A stretch of 64,000 bases of DNA from Gambelia wislizenii (Eukaryota > Chordata > Lepidosauria > Squamata > Crotaphytidae): positions 213,698,645-213,762,644 of the forward strand of contig JAUMIR010000005.1 in NCBI GenBank assembly GCA_030847615.1, in the 5' to 3' direction. Both the position numbers and the translations under genes were made by a program. Position 1 is the stretch's first letter. The number at the start of each line of letters is the position of its first letter. The notes under the pieces were generated by a model. It had not been told where the DNA came from. It was given only the letters and a program-made list of their open reading frames with translations, and ran no database searches. Below, one piece after another: positions 45,661-57,450 of the stretch.

Positions 45661-47984
45661 CACAATATTTGTTGGACTGTCAGAATTCCCCAGCTGGCAT
45701 GGTCAGTGACCATGATGGCTGGGAGGTTCTGGAAAGTGTAGTCCAAAAAGCTAGCTTTTCTAAGCTTTGCTTCATCAAGACATATAAAGTACAGTCGAAA
45801 ATTCCAGATTTAATTAGATTTACCGAGAGTTAAACACATTTAAATTTGGATCTTTTATTGGTAGTAGTTCTGTGAAATTTGTGACAGAAGACTGTGGTAT
45901 CAATTGTTGTACAGAATGGAGAATTTTGGTAGGTTGGTAAATTCTTTGTCAGACAGCCCTTCAGCTTCAGTGTTCACTGTATTCTCCATTGGGTTTGGAG
46001 AAAGTATTAGGCTTGTGGTTTTTGACAGGGCTGCTTCTGACTTAGGGCATAGCATTTGGATGTGACGGTAAACTGTGGCTTAAGCATACTTCCTTTTGTC
46101 CTTTCCTCTTCTGGCATGGCTGAGTGGAGGAGTCAAAAGGTTTTTGTCTGCATTTTCAGTTGGCTGCAATTTATGGTTATCTCCAAACTCTAAAGGATGG
46201 TTATTTGTAACTATAGTTTACTGACAGAAACCAGTTTCATAAACCAAAGTTTGATGCTGACTTTGTTTCAGGAAATCATACTTAAGTTTAACCACAGTTT
46301 GTCTGTGTTCAGATAGAATGCTAAACTGTTTATAGTTATAAATGAAAGCAAACTTTTCCAATCTCCTCAAGTATACATGAGAGGAGAGGGGAAGAAGGAA
46401 TATGTCAGCGCGAAGCCCCCCTCCTAATTGTTCATGTAGCTTAATGTTATGTAGTTTATATGTACAGTAGTTTATTGTTACATCTGAATGCAGATAATGT
46501 GTTCCTTTTAATGAAGAATATTCATGGGAAAATTTATGCTAGCTTGAAAGAATTCCCATTGGAATTTGCAAGAAAGATTCCTAGACAAAAGCTGTCTAGA
46601 TTCTAGAACTATGTCTGGACTAGAAGCCTAGACAAATCTTCTTCTCCAAGGAAAGATCTATATAGATTCTTCATTCAGATTTGTCTATGTGTATTAATTT
46701 ATATTTTCTCCTGTAAAGAAGAAACATTATGTTAGTACTAGCTTATAGAGCTATGCAAATATGGTCTCTCTCTCTCTGGCTTTTCTTCGCAAACAAAGAT
46801 TCAGGAAGGACTCATCCCACGCTTTATGCAAGCGCACTGATGACTAAAAATATGGTGGAGAGCAAGTAAAATACTGAATTTTGGGTAAGTGGGACATTAA
46901 GAAAACTGGAAATCTCTACCACCAAATAATTGCTTGCACCAGATGAAGCTAGCAAGAAGAAAACATACCATGTCAAACAATTAATAGGCCTTCTTAACAA
47001 AAAAGGAAAATAAAAGAAATACAAATACACTTATAAATGAAAGTATTCATGTATTCAGTGTGTTTTGGGAGTCAGTGGAACACTGTACTGTAGATAGTTT
47101 AGAAAAAGTAAATTAAACACTTCATCCTAACTGTATTGGGTGGTGCAGTCTTCATATGGTGTGGAAAGCAAAAAACTTACAATCCATATTTCCACTAAAT
47201 TTGTGATTGCTTTCTGTCTATAATTGCTTAATATGTATTTAAATTAACATGTGAACATAATGACAAAAGATATAGGGAGCAGTATACATTCTCAAATATT
47301 ATTTTTTTAAAAGTGTTTTTTCTGTTGGCAAACATTTAAGATTGATCTGGAAACACTTAAGATATGCATAGAAACTTTATATAATGAAGTGAATGCTCTG
47401 CCTTCATAAGGTGCCAAAATATACATATAGTTGAGCCTAAGTATATACATGGGCTTTCTCATGAGTCTGGAATGGCTCCCCCATGTACCTTTTCCTTGCC
47501 CCACACATTACTATGAATGTGTTGCACATATGGGAATCAAAGGATAGACATTTTTGCTTCTTAGGCTGGAATATCAATTGATTATTTTATTTTAAAGCAA
47601 GTAGAAATGATCTGCAGTAAAATTATTGCAGCTGGTAGCCAGTAGCCTGGTTCTGCTGATGTAACTGCTTCTGTTGGTGGAACACTTCTGGGACAACCCA
47701 TGGAGCTGGCTTTCAGGTAGCAAGGAAAACCTCAGGAGGAAAAGGAAGGGAAGAAAGTTCTGTCACTTTAGTGGTCAGGTACCAGTGCAACACTGAATAT
47801 TTCTGTTCTCTTTCTTGCTCATGGTGACCCAGCTATGTGTTCCTTTTGTTCCTTTTAGATGTGTTCCTTTTATAGATCTAGTTGGTACCCATGTTGGCTT
47901 CATTTTGGTGTTAAATTGAAACATGGTTTTTTATTGAAGACTTTGGAGGGTCTAATGATTTTATTCAACTAGTACAGGCACAGG
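45661..47984. other. ELK3 intron 1, unassigned
   Basis: A small palindromic repeat (GAATTCCCCAGCTGGCATGG) occurs near 45685. No coding exon or RNA gene recognised in the rest. Confidence 0.4.
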
Positions 47985-48235
47985 AATTTTTTTAAAAAAC
48001 TGTTTTAACGTGTTATATTTAAAATAGGTTTTAATGTTTTATCTTGTAATGTTCTAATTTTAAATTGTTTTAAATTGTTTATGTTGAATTTATTATATTC
48101 TGCCCTGAGATCTTAAAAGTGCACTGGGAACAGATTGGGCCAGGAGATGCTACTTAGTTATGCATGTATAACTAAGTAGCTGATCTAGGATACAAGGAAT
48201 TATAAATAAATACATAACTATGTAAATAAATACTG
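47985..48235 (+). mobile_element. L2-like LINE 3' end, sense
   Basis: TTTTAATGTTTTATCTTGTA, then TCTGCCCTGAGATCTTAAAA and an ATAAATAAATACATAA tail. The GCTACTTAGTTATGCATGTA / TAACTAAGTAGC palindrome is embedded before the tail. Diverged. Confidence 0.5.
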
Positions 48236-50595
48236 CAACAACTATTGCTTCAATTTATACTATCCTAACTTTCCTCAAAAGAGCTCAGGACAGCTAACAA
48301 TCTATAGAAAACACAATGGCTAGTGTTTGTAAGTCCATCTTACACGTGTGGATTTATTTTGATGGTTGTGGAGCTGGTATCTTCTTCCTCCCTGCACAAT
48401 GTCCAAATTCCTTTCCCCAGGACTCATTGCTGTGCTGTGACAGACACTCCCACAGCCATTCATTTGTTGGTGGAGAGTGGAGGGGATCAGAGAAGCATTT
48501 GGCTGTGTCTCTGTAGCCAGCTTCAGACCAAGGATATCTTCTGCTGAGAACTGCTGGTGTCCTCTGGATCCCCTCCAATACCTTCTGTTCTCTATCAGCC
48601 ACAGAATGACCTTGGGAGAGTTATCACAGTACAGTGCTGAATTCTGGGATGGTGACAGGGGAGTCATAGTGGAGTTCCTGGTGCAGAACTCTTACACTAT
48701 GCTTGGCCATTAAGAGCCATGTTAGTTTGGACCACATTTTTCTGAGGTACCACAAGCAAAGCTTTCTCTGCTTATCTTAAATCTTGGATGGGTCACTATT
48801 GGATCAGTGGTCCTTTAAGCACCTTGGTTCTGAACCATTTAGGGCTTGAATTGGTACTGGTGGCTAACTGGAAGATTTAGCATTCAAGGACTGTGTGTAT
48901 GTGCAAGATTTTAACTGTGAAATGTTTCATTTGTGCTGTGCCTAAGAGCACCAGTGAACCACCCTGTTGTTTTCCAGAAACTGTTAAGTATTAGCTGTAG
49001 CTGTTGCAATATCTTTCAGTTATAGTGGGTCACAATTACATTATTTGTAGGTAGAAGTGTGGTAAAGATTTTTACATATATATCATGGGTGGCTAGTATT
49101 ATTTAGGTGGGGAAAGCTAAGACCAGGACACTTCCAAGTTGCAGGCCTTGGAAGGTAACATTTACTCTTTCATTGATAAGATAGGAATTGTAGCAACCCA
49201 TTTTCCAGGGTGGTTGTGATTATGGGAATATTGGTATTCCCAAACAGGCTTTGTCTTTCACAAGGTACGTAATTGTGTACATGTGATACAAGAAAACTCC
49301 TCAGATTAATAAACCTGAATCTGTATGTATGTGATTCAGATATTCTAGTAACAGATTTTTCACAAATATTTCAACTATTGATATTTACCTGGATTAAAAC
49401 AACAACAAACAGTTCTGAAATTCTGTTTGGACTATTGCATTAAATCCTAATGGGACTGTAAATACAAATATATGGAGGGACTCCTTGCCAGAGCTTGGGC
49501 GTTTCTTTTCTGGATAACAACATCTTGAATGCCCAACCAGCTTGGCTAGTGGCCATGTGTTAGGGAGATTAGTCCTGTAAAGTAACTTTTCCAAACTCCA
49601 TTCCTTAAGCACACTTGTCACTAGGATTTTGCAGAAAGAATGTGGAATTTTTTAATGCCAAAGGATTGTGAGGAAGCTCTGTGCCATCTAGTGGCAGAAA
49701 CATAACATGAACAGAATACTGTACATGGATACATTGAAAAGGATTTCAGCCTTGCAATTTTGAGCTTTTAGAAAGTAAACTATTTTGGAATATGTTTCAC
49801 TTAGAAGATTATTTTGCCTTTCATTGTACGCAAACACTCAGTTTTAACAACAATGCTAATTGCTTCCAGGGTTTAATGTTAACACAAAGATGTACTTATC
49901 AAAACTATGTTTATGCCTTTTACCTACTCTCTCAAGGTGGCTCACAACAGAATTACTCTGAAATGTAAACTAAAGAATCATAAAACAAGGGTAAAAACCG
50001 GAAGCCAAATTTGGAAAATACTCCTTAGAATAAAAAGGTCTTTGCCACCAACTTCTTGCCAGTAAGTGAGGGGCCCAAGCACTTCTTACTGTTTAATATT
50101 TACCCAGTCTGTGCTGATTTCTAGTAGCAACTGTAGAAAAAAGTTAACCACAACTTTTTGGACTGCACATCCCAGAATTCCCCAGCTAATATTTGACATA
50201 AGTGAAAACGATGTCTTGTCAACTAAATAAAATATGTATACATGCAACTGAGTGAAAAGAAGTGGAATTTTCATCTTGTCTCTGCCATCCTGACTGCCTT
50301 TAATTAGAAACAAACTGCATTTTGTAAAATATCAAACTTTACAACATAAGTTGAGTATAAGAACTGATGTACTTTTAAACAAAGGATTTTCCCCTTAAAA
50401 ATATAGAATGTTATAATAATTGAGATGTTTGGGTCAAGAAAAAATGATAACCTTTGCTGAGCCTTTTTAGAGTACTTTATTTGGGTGTTGCTTTTTTGTA
50501 GAAATGCCCTTTTTGTGTTTAAGTTGAAACTAATGTAAATGTACACCATGTTGCCTTTCTCTCCCCACTTTTTGTTTTGTTTTGGTCCAATGTAG
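48236..50595. other. 3' end of ELK3 intron 1
   Basis: The stretch contains an antisense L2-like fragment around 49908-50110 (CTCTCAAGGTGGCTCACAAC, AAAAAGGTCTTTGCC) and a palindrome-type repeat near 50150 (CTTTTTGGACTGCACATCCC). It ends in the pyrimidine-rich acceptor of the first ELK3 coding exon: a CTTTCTCTCCCC tract and TTTTGGTCCAATGTAG. No other exon seen. Confidence 0.5.
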
Positions 50596-50597
50596 GC

Positions 50598-50804
50598 ATG
50601 GAGAGTGCAATCACATTGTGGCAGTTCCTGTTGCAGTTGCTTCTTGACCAGAAACATGAGCATTTGATTTGTTGGACATCCAATGATGGTGAATTCAAGC
50701 TACTTAAGGCAGAAGAAGTGGCAAAGCTGTGGGGACTCAGAAAAAACAAAACTAATATGAACTACGACAAGTTGAGCAGAGCTCTGAGATACTATTATGA
50801 CAAG
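50598..50804 (+). CDS. ELK3: ELK3, first coding exon (ETS domain, residues 1-69)
   Basis: ELK3 (Net, SAP-2) is a nuclear ETS transcription factor of the ternary complex group that works with SRF at serum response elements and is a repressor until phosphorylated by MAP kinases. This exon encodes [20 protein letters not shown] at its start and [17 protein letters not shown] at its end. That is almost the whole winged-helix ETS domain, including the DNA-recognition helix ([14 protein letters not shown]). As far as I recall it is identical or nearly so to human ELK3. The exon starts at 50596 after AG (50594-50595), two bases before the ATG, so the upstream in-frame ATG at 50577 is intronic. GT follows at 50805; the coding part is 207 bases, phase 0. 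ELK1 and ELK4 differ in the start residues. Confidence 0.97.
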
Positions 50805-52089
50805 GTATATGTTCAAAATTCTAGTAGTATTTCAAGAAACAAATGTAATGACACTGTGTGTCATATACTGAAGTCCTTTTCAAATGCTTTCCTCTGGGAA
50901 CTGCTTTGAACAAACTTCAACAAATTTCTCAGCTTTTTTTTTTTTTGTTCCTTGATTCTGAGTGCATATTTTCAAATATTTGACCTATATCCAATATTAT
51001 GTTGTTGGATGCTTGCTAGTGTGGCCAGACTTTTGACTTTCCTTCCTCCCACAGCCCTCAACACCACTCAGAAAGCAGCTCTGGAGGGTTTCCCAGTCCC
51101 TCGCTGATTTTGGGTGTGTACATCAGGCTGTATGGCGGAGAGGGTTTGCTGTCAGAAACAATTCTGTCAGTGGAACCACCTCATTGAATCCTGAGCTTTG
51201 TCAGCTTCTTTCACTTGGAAGCTGATACAAGTAAGAAGCAGAGATTAGAATTAGGGACAACCCTTTTCTTCTGGCAGAAATGTCCTTCTGATGGCTTATC
51301 TCAAAGACCTGCTAACAGTCTGCTAGCAGAACTACTCTGCCACGAAGATCTGTTAGCAGAAGAGGGAGAAGGAGGACATAGAAATGGTGAGGCAAGCAGG
51401 AGCCAGGCTAGGTCAGATGCAAACCTCTACTCCAAAGAGACAACCACAATGTGGACACAACGTTAGGCTAGAGTGATAGAACCCGTAAGTAATTTCTAAC
51501 TTCGCTAGACTGGGAAGGGTTTGAATTCCATGCGGCTTTAGAAGGCTTAATCTCAGCTTAGCCAGCCCCTCAACAAGTAGTAGAGTATTAGATGTGTTAT
51601 ACAAAGGTATTGCTGGAGAGCTGTGAGTGTGATTCTTAAATTACATTTCAGCACCAAATAGCTGAAGTTATGGTGCATTTGCAACATTTGAAAGTATTTT
51701 TTCAACATCAAATCCCAACTGTCTGAATTGGAGGTTGAATTATTTCAACACTCAGCTTTAAAAAAAAACTTCTCACATTAATACTGGTTTAACCCTGGTT
51801 CTGTCTCCCACTCCCACCCCCCACTTCCGTTTCAAGCCTCAGACAAAAGAAAAGGAAAAGAAAACTAAAGCAACCTTTTCCTTATTTTATTTGTATGCCT
51901 TTACATCTGTGGTTAGGAAGTGAGGCCTTATGTTCAGTTATTAAGGTTAGAAACCACACAGTTGCTTTTCTGTGAAACTCTGGGTTACCATGCTTTTCTT
52001 TTTCAGAATATTCTGACCAGATATTTTTGCTTTTCTTGATCTGTAACGAGGAATTTGGAGGTGTTTCCTCACTAGTTGCTTAATGTGGA

Positions 52090-52327
52090 GTTGTTGTGTA
52101 TATGTGCCTTCAAGTAGCCTGTCGACTTATGGCAACCCCACGAATTTCATAAGGTTTTCTTAGCCAAGGAATACTCAGAGGTGTTTTTTTGCCAATTCCT
52201 TCCTCTGAAATATAACCTGGTATTCATTGGTGGTCTCCCATCCAAGTACTAAGTGGGGCTGATCTTGCTTAGCTTCCAAGATCAGATGGGATTTTTATCG
52301 TGCCCTTAGGGTACTTAGGCCCTATGG
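52090..52327 (-). mobile_element. 5S rRNA-derived SINE, antisense
   Basis: On the minus strand, about 52226-52325 matches 5S rRNA: ATCTGATCTTGGAAGCTAAG, then TTAGTACTTGGATGGGAGAC. This covers the internal pol III promoter (box A and box C regions). After it comes a body with CAGAGGAAGGAATTGGC, CTAAGAAAACC, GTTGCCATAAGTCG and the tail CTTGAAGGCACATATACACA ending in ACAACAAC. The body is the same as in the tRNA-headed SINEs here. It is not a 5S gene: it is diverged and carries a SINE tail. Confidence 0.85.
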
Positions 52328-52499
52328 ACTTATATATCACACTGTTAAGCCACTGGTATTATATGGGGTTGTTTTTGGTTTTTTTGTAAATGGTTTAAAA
52401 ATGATTTCTAGTTGTATTACCCGTGTTGCCAAATATGGTGGTCTGAAAGTTTTTAAAAATAGTCTTCTTGGAAAAAATGTGTGTATGTAGTAAATTTAT

Positions 52500-52690
52500 G
52501 TCCATTTACTCCAAGGAGCTCAGGAAGTGTGCATGTTCTACCTCCCCCTGATTCTTAACTCTCAACAACCCTGTGTGATAGATCAGGATAAGAAATAGTG
52601 ATCATTCCGTGGCTAGGCAGTGACTTTCATGGTTGGATGAGAATTTGAACCTGAATCTCCCTAATCATAGGTTGACACTCAGTCCAGGGA
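52500..52690 (+). mobile_element. MIR-like ancient SINE fragment
   Basis: CTCAACAACCCTGTGTGATA, GGCTAGGCAGTGACTTTCAT and GAATTTGAACCTGAATCTCC follow the MIR-type order. Diverged; boundaries approximate. Confidence 0.45.
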
Positions 52691-52699
52691 CCAGAGAGC

Positions 52700-52842
52700 C
52701 TTATTTATTTATTTATTCCACTGACATGCTGCTTTTCTCCTGATGGTGGAGCCAAGATGACTTACAAATCTATAACAAGATTGGCTAGAAATTAATTAAA
52801 AAATTAAAACACAATTAAAAATAATTATACTAAACCCAATAC
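52700..52842 (-). mobile_element. L2-like LINE tail, antisense
   Basis: TTATTTATTTATTTATTCCA, then GACATGCTGCTTTTCTCC and GGAGCCAAGATGACTTACAA, with an A/T-rich AATTAAAAAATTAAAAC spacer, as at 3195 and 44728. Confidence 0.6.
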
Positions 52843-52863
52843 ACACACACACACACACACACA
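52841..52863. repeat. (AC)n microsatellite
   Basis: About eleven AC units, directly visible. Confidence 0.95.
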
Positions 52864-52977
52864 TTCAAAATGAATTTTGGCTCCTTCAGTCCCCTGGTGG
52901 TCAACAGTACTGTGTCTGATAATGTCTTTTACAATAGTGACATTTCATATGGTTTGCTTTTTTGCCTTTTTTTCCTA

Positions 52978-53090
52978 GGGTGGGATACATAGTGTAGTGG
53001 TTTCAGTGTTGAACAGATCTTGCCAAGAAAACCCCATGATAGGATTGCCATAAATCAGAAACAACTTGAAGGCATACAACAACAACACTC
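52978..53090 (+). mobile_element. tRNA-derived SINE with internal deletion
   Basis: The head AGTGTAGTGGTTTCAGTGTT jumps directly to the body GAACAGATCTTGCCAAGAAA, then GATTGCCATAAATCAGAAAC and the tail GGCATACAACAACAACAC. The B box and middle are missing. Confidence 0.75.
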
Positions 53091-53699
53091 TAAAACATTG
53101 TTTAGGAAGCAGAATGGGCCCCTGAAGTCATTTTTTGGTGGAAAAGTAGTTTTTCAGCCATTTTTTAAATACTGAGGAGGAGTTTGGGGGGACCTGGGGA
53201 GTCTGGCTGAGGAAGGGTCCCAAGGAAGCCTCCAAAGTGCCAATTCCCACTCCTTTACTACACCATGCTGGAATATAACACCTTAATATAGAAATGTACA
53301 TTATGGCACTTTGATGTTCTAAACTTTCACTTGTGTATGTGTGCGTTGGGGTGTGTGATTAAAAAGTTGGATATGAAAGAGGAATTGGGGTCATAAAATG
53401 GAATCCATCCACAGCAGCTGTCTCATGTCACTGATGTGGGTGGAAAATAGTGGGATAAGCATGGGGAAAGTGTGATATTCCTGATAGAGTGGATATTCAC
53501 TACAGTTCTTATAGCTTGGCAAAGGAAAACAGAAAATGGATGAGCAATGACCAGGGAATGGTAGGAGTCATGCATCTGGAAGGACTAGGGGATTTATAAT
53601 GGCAAGGGGACAGTATAGGATGAAGGCTTAAAAAATAGAGCGGAGAGGCAAAAAGAAGTCCCCAAACTTTGTTGTGATTTGACATTGTCAGTCACATTA

Positions 53700-54235
53700 C
53701 GTGTCTTGCAAGATCACAAGAAGCTGCCTTATAGCATGTCAGAAGTATTCCACCATATAGCCCAACACTGATACTCTGATGGGCAGCAGCTCTGCAGGAT
53801 ATCAGGCTAAGGTGGTAGGGGGGGGCAAAGTACATCTTGTGGGCTGCATGTGGCCCCTCAGGGTTATTTTTGTGGCTCTAAATGCCTCCTAAGGGCATTT
53901 AAAGCAGGAAGGGACTTCTACTCACTCTCTGTTGTTAAAAAAATCCTTCTGGACCTAATCTCTCCAGATGTGTTTATGCTGAAAACTTTGTGAAAATGCT
54001 TCCCATGTTGCCGGAGGAAATTCTGGGGCAGGGGGAATCATTTTTTTTGCAAGGGGTACAGTGAGGATTTGTGGCCCTTCTCTCTCCTGGGCTAAGATCT
54101 CTGATTGGCAGATCCCTGCCACCCGTAGTTTTGGGCTCCAATCTTTCCCACTTGATCTTTTAAACTGGATTGCCAGGGATTGAACCTGGGCCTTCTGCAT
54201 GATAGGCCACGTGTGGCACTAAGCTACCTTGTTAA
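53700..54235 (-). mobile_element. SINE-like repeat, antisense, interrupted
   Basis: The left part (to about 53815) has ATAGCCCAACACTGATACTC, then GGCAGCAGCTCTGCAGGATA. The right part (about 54100-54235) has GCCAGGGATTGAACCTGGGC and AGGCCACGTGTGGCACTAAG. The middle with GTGGGCTGCATGTGGCCC looks like a separate insertion. Related to 35755-35905. Confidence 0.5.
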
Positions 54236-54283
54236 GACATTGTTTCCCCTCCCCCCCCAACTTGGTTTGGTGTTTTAATGCAG

Positions 54284-55081
54284 AACATCATCAAGAAGGT
54301 GATTGGACAGAAGTTTGTGTACAAGTTTGTGTCATTCCCTGAGATTTTAAAGATGGATCCTCATACTGTGGAGATCAGCAGGGAGAGCCTTTTGCTGCAG
54401 GACAGCGACTGCAAGATACCTCTTGAGAACAGAGAACAACACAAGCATGGCCTGTCAGTCCTGAAAAGCACAAGCCGTAATGAATATATCCACTCAGGGC
54501 TGTATTCCTCATTCACAATCAATTCCTTGCAAAACCAGCCAGAAAACCTCAAGCAGATCAAAACAGAAAAGATGGAGGAGAAATTGGAAGAGGCCACCAC
54601 TCCTTTGGAAGAAGTCCGGACTGTTATAAGATTTGTGACAAACAAAACAGACAAGCAAGTCATGAGGCCCATGGTGTCATTGCCGTCGACCTCTGAGGCA
54701 GCAGCTGCTTCCGCTTTTTTAGCATCCTCCGTCTCTGCAAAAATATCATCATTAATGTTGCCCAATCCAGCCAGTGTCTCTTCAGCTTCACCATCTTCCT
54801 CCCGGTCGCCATCTCTCTCTCCTACTTCACCCCTCCCTTCAGAACACAGAAGCATCTTTTTGGAGTCCAGTTGCCAGGATTCCGATTCCCTTGAACCACT
54901 GAATCTTTCATCAGGATCCAAGGTGAAATCTCCTTCTCTTCCCCCAAAGGCTAAGAAACCCAAAGGTTTAGAGATCTCAGCACCTCCAATGGTTCTCTCA
55001 AGCACTGACCTCGGCTCCATTGCCCTCAACAGTCCTGCCCTCCCTTCAGGATCTCTGACTCCAGCTTTCTTCACTGCTCAG
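54284..55081 (+). CDS. ELK3: ELK3, second coding exon (residues 70-335, partial gene)
   Basis: This phase-0 exon follows TTTTAATGCAG and ends CAG|GTAAGA. It begins [20 protein letters not shown], completing the ETS domain (to about residue 90). It then holds the SRF-binding B-box [17 protein letters not shown] (about 135-151), a SUMO-type IKTE site at Lys 162, the inhibitory NID region around [15 protein letters not shown] (178-192), a serine-rich stretch with many SP sites, the CtBP-binding PLNLS (274-278) and the MAP-kinase docking D-box [14 protein letters not shown] (294-307). It ends PAFFTAQ. Human ELK3 has 407 residues and continues after TAQ, so about 70 residues, including the phosphorylated transactivation domain, lie in a later exon not found here. 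The long antisense frame is a shadow. Confidence 0.97.
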
Positions 55082-55339
55082 GTAAGAACTGGGCACTTCA
55101 AATGACTTTCCTCCATCCCCCAGATTCTTTCCTAAGTGGGTTGTTGGGGTTGTGAAATGGTTCCAGAGATTGTTGTCCCCCCCCCCCCACCGCCAATTTA
55201 CTACTTCAGGCACATGATGTGACCTTTGCAAAAAGTGCCTTGAAACTGAAAGGGCAGGTGGGGCATTGAAAGATAAGGTTTCCAGCCCCCTCATGTCAAC
55301 AAGCTGCAGTGAAAATATCAGTTGTGACTGTGACTTGCT

Positions 55340-55450
55340 GGTGATTTACCGGTGGGAGGGGCCAGCACATGTCATTCTTCAGTGTCCCACTTAGCAGCAT
55401 TGCAGAACTCCTTTGGTTGGTGTGGCTGCCTGGCTTTTAAGGTTTAGGGG
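55340..55450. repeat. Half of a foldback repeat
   Basis: GGTGGGAGGGGCCAGCACAT, then GGCTGCCTGGCTTTTAAGGT matches the right arm of the foldback at 61545-61803 (GGTGGGAGGGGCTGATCACA, GGCTTACTGGCTTTTAAGGT). Confidence 0.55.
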
Positions 55451-57363
55451 AGCAGATGAGACAGATTGTAGCTATGTCTCCGATGTAGAATCTTGGCCAT
55501 TGTTTACATTTTTATATAAAATCTCTTTAAATTGAGGTTGCGGGAAAGAAACGAAAAGGGCAGCAGTCATTATGCCTTGTATGGACATAGTTAAGAGCAG
55601 TTTTTCCATTAAAAATTCTCCAGGGTGCTGTACAATTATATCAACTATCAAAGTACATAACAATAAAAATTAACAATATAGTTATCACAAATAAAACAAA
55701 CAACAGCAACAGGAAAAATCATTACAGAATGCATCAATAAAATCTGTAAAGTCAGCAATACAGCAGAGCTTAGTCACATCAGAATCTTAGAGAATAACAA
55801 GGGTTTAACCTAAATGAGTTTTAAATCTGCTTGGAGAGGATATTCTAAAGAGGGGCACCATCAGCAGTGCTGTGCCTTGCTTACCTGCAAAACTGTCCAT
55901 GGATTGCATGCCTGATAGAGTAAACCAATTCCCCCTAGCTTGGTATCTACCCTCCAATGTGTTGGATTGCAATTTCTATATACTCCGGTGAGTGAAAGAC
56001 CAGTTATAAGGGTTGTATTCTAGCACATCTAGAGGATGTGGGAAATTGGAATAAACTAACTACAATTGCTAGGAGGGTTGCAAATAAAACAAACCCAGGG
56101 CAGCCCTTAGCATAAACCCATTGAAAGTAGTTTGAGCATATTGGGAATGTGATCTGGGAAGGTTGGACAAATAAATAAAAGGACTTCTTGGATGAAATCC
56201 TTGTGATATACACTGAGGAATGCTTGACTAGTTTTTCTGGTACTACATGTTGTATTCATTCATAAAAGGTGACCTTTCATTAGCTTGTAGAGCAGATCCC
56301 ATAAATTGTTTTTTAAGGAAGGACTTGTAAGCCTATTTCAATTTCAAAGGCTTTGCACATTCATTAAATTTTTGCTGCACAGTTCTTTCTGTAGTAGACT
56401 GCAGCATATAAAATGTAAATGTACTTGAGTTACTTGTGTTTTAACAAGAAACCACATGAGATTAGACTTCTTCATCATCATCTACCCTATCTTAAGGATC
56501 TCAGGTGTAGCACATAATTAAATCAATTTAAATAGTTTAAAATAGTAAGAACAATTGAAACAAACTAAAAGCATATTAAACATTTTTAATATGTGGATTT
56601 GGATAAAATCAAGGAAGGCCCCAGAGGCCTAAGTAAAAATCTGTGTTTTCATTTGGCACTGGAATGACATCAGTATTGTCACTGGTCAGGCCTCTAAGAA
56701 GAGGGTATTCCACAATTGGGGGGGCACAACACAGAGGACTATATTCCATGTCCTCCTACAGAGTCTTGCCCCCATTTGTGGGACACAGCTGAGCCCTCGA
56801 TCAGATCTCGATCCTCAGGCAGGTGTATATAGGTGTAAATCAACCATACTGTAGTTTGGATCTGTAGTTTACTCACAAGCTTTCCAGCAATATTTGGTCC
56901 AGTGCTTGTCATCTTTGCTAATTTGCCTTCATGTAGACCAAATTATGGAACAAAAAGAATGGAATGAAAGTTCATGGCACACAATCAAAAAAGTTGGAGG
57001 TGCAAAGCAAAACAATGTATTCAGAGAACAGCGTATGTCTCTTTAGTGATATGTCCCATTGAGTTTAATTATGTTCCTCCTTGATAAGTTGACTTAGGAT
57101 TGCAGCCTCAGCCTTCTACAAATGTTCCACTAAAACTATCACTCACTCATCATTCTAAGTAGTTCCCTCCCTCTGGATCAAAGGAGTTAGTTCTAGTATT
57201 GTGGCTAGATCTGCTGGGAGATCTGCTGGGGTAACCTGGGGCTATACCACAAGCATAGAGAAGAACACAGCTTAATTAACACCTTGCCAGAGCAAATGAG
57301 TCACCATGTTTGGCTATCAGCTAGCAATGTAAACACATGTATTCTATTATAAATGACTGTAGC

Positions 57364-57444
57364 ATCTTAGATAATATGCAGTAGTAAAACATCTTAGATA
57401 ATGTGAAGTCGTAAAACTTCTCAGATAATATGAAGTCCTAAAAC
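57364..57444. repeat. 27-bp tandem repeat, three copies
   Basis: Units begin at 57364, 57391 and 57418 and follow the pattern ATCTTAGATAATATG then CAGTAGTAAAAC with few changes. They end six bases before the TA target of the next element. Confidence 0.9.
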
Positions 57445-57450
57445 ATTATA

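Larger units (their letters stand above)
50805..54283 (+). other. ELK3: ELK3 intron between coding exons
   Basis: This 3479-bp phase-0 intron begins GTATAT and ends in a C-rich tract and TTTTAATGCAG. It contains a 5S-headed SINE, a MIR-like fragment, an antisense L2-like tail, an (AC)n run, a truncated tRNA SINE and an antisense SINE-like repeat. No alternative exon was recognised. Confidence 0.9.

Noticed and set aside
50577..50597. Upstream in-frame ATG giving seven extra residues before MESAITLW
   Set aside because: It lies before the splice acceptor AG at 50594-50595, in the pyrimidine-rich intron end. The family starts at MESAITLW.
52226..52325. Possible 5S rRNA gene
   Set aside because: It is diverged, lacks the normal 5S ends and is joined to a SINE body and tail, so it is a SINE head.
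54361..55074. 237-codon open frame on the minus strand
   Set aside because: It lies wholly antisense to the ELK3 second coding exon and has no recognisable domain; it is a shadow of that exon.
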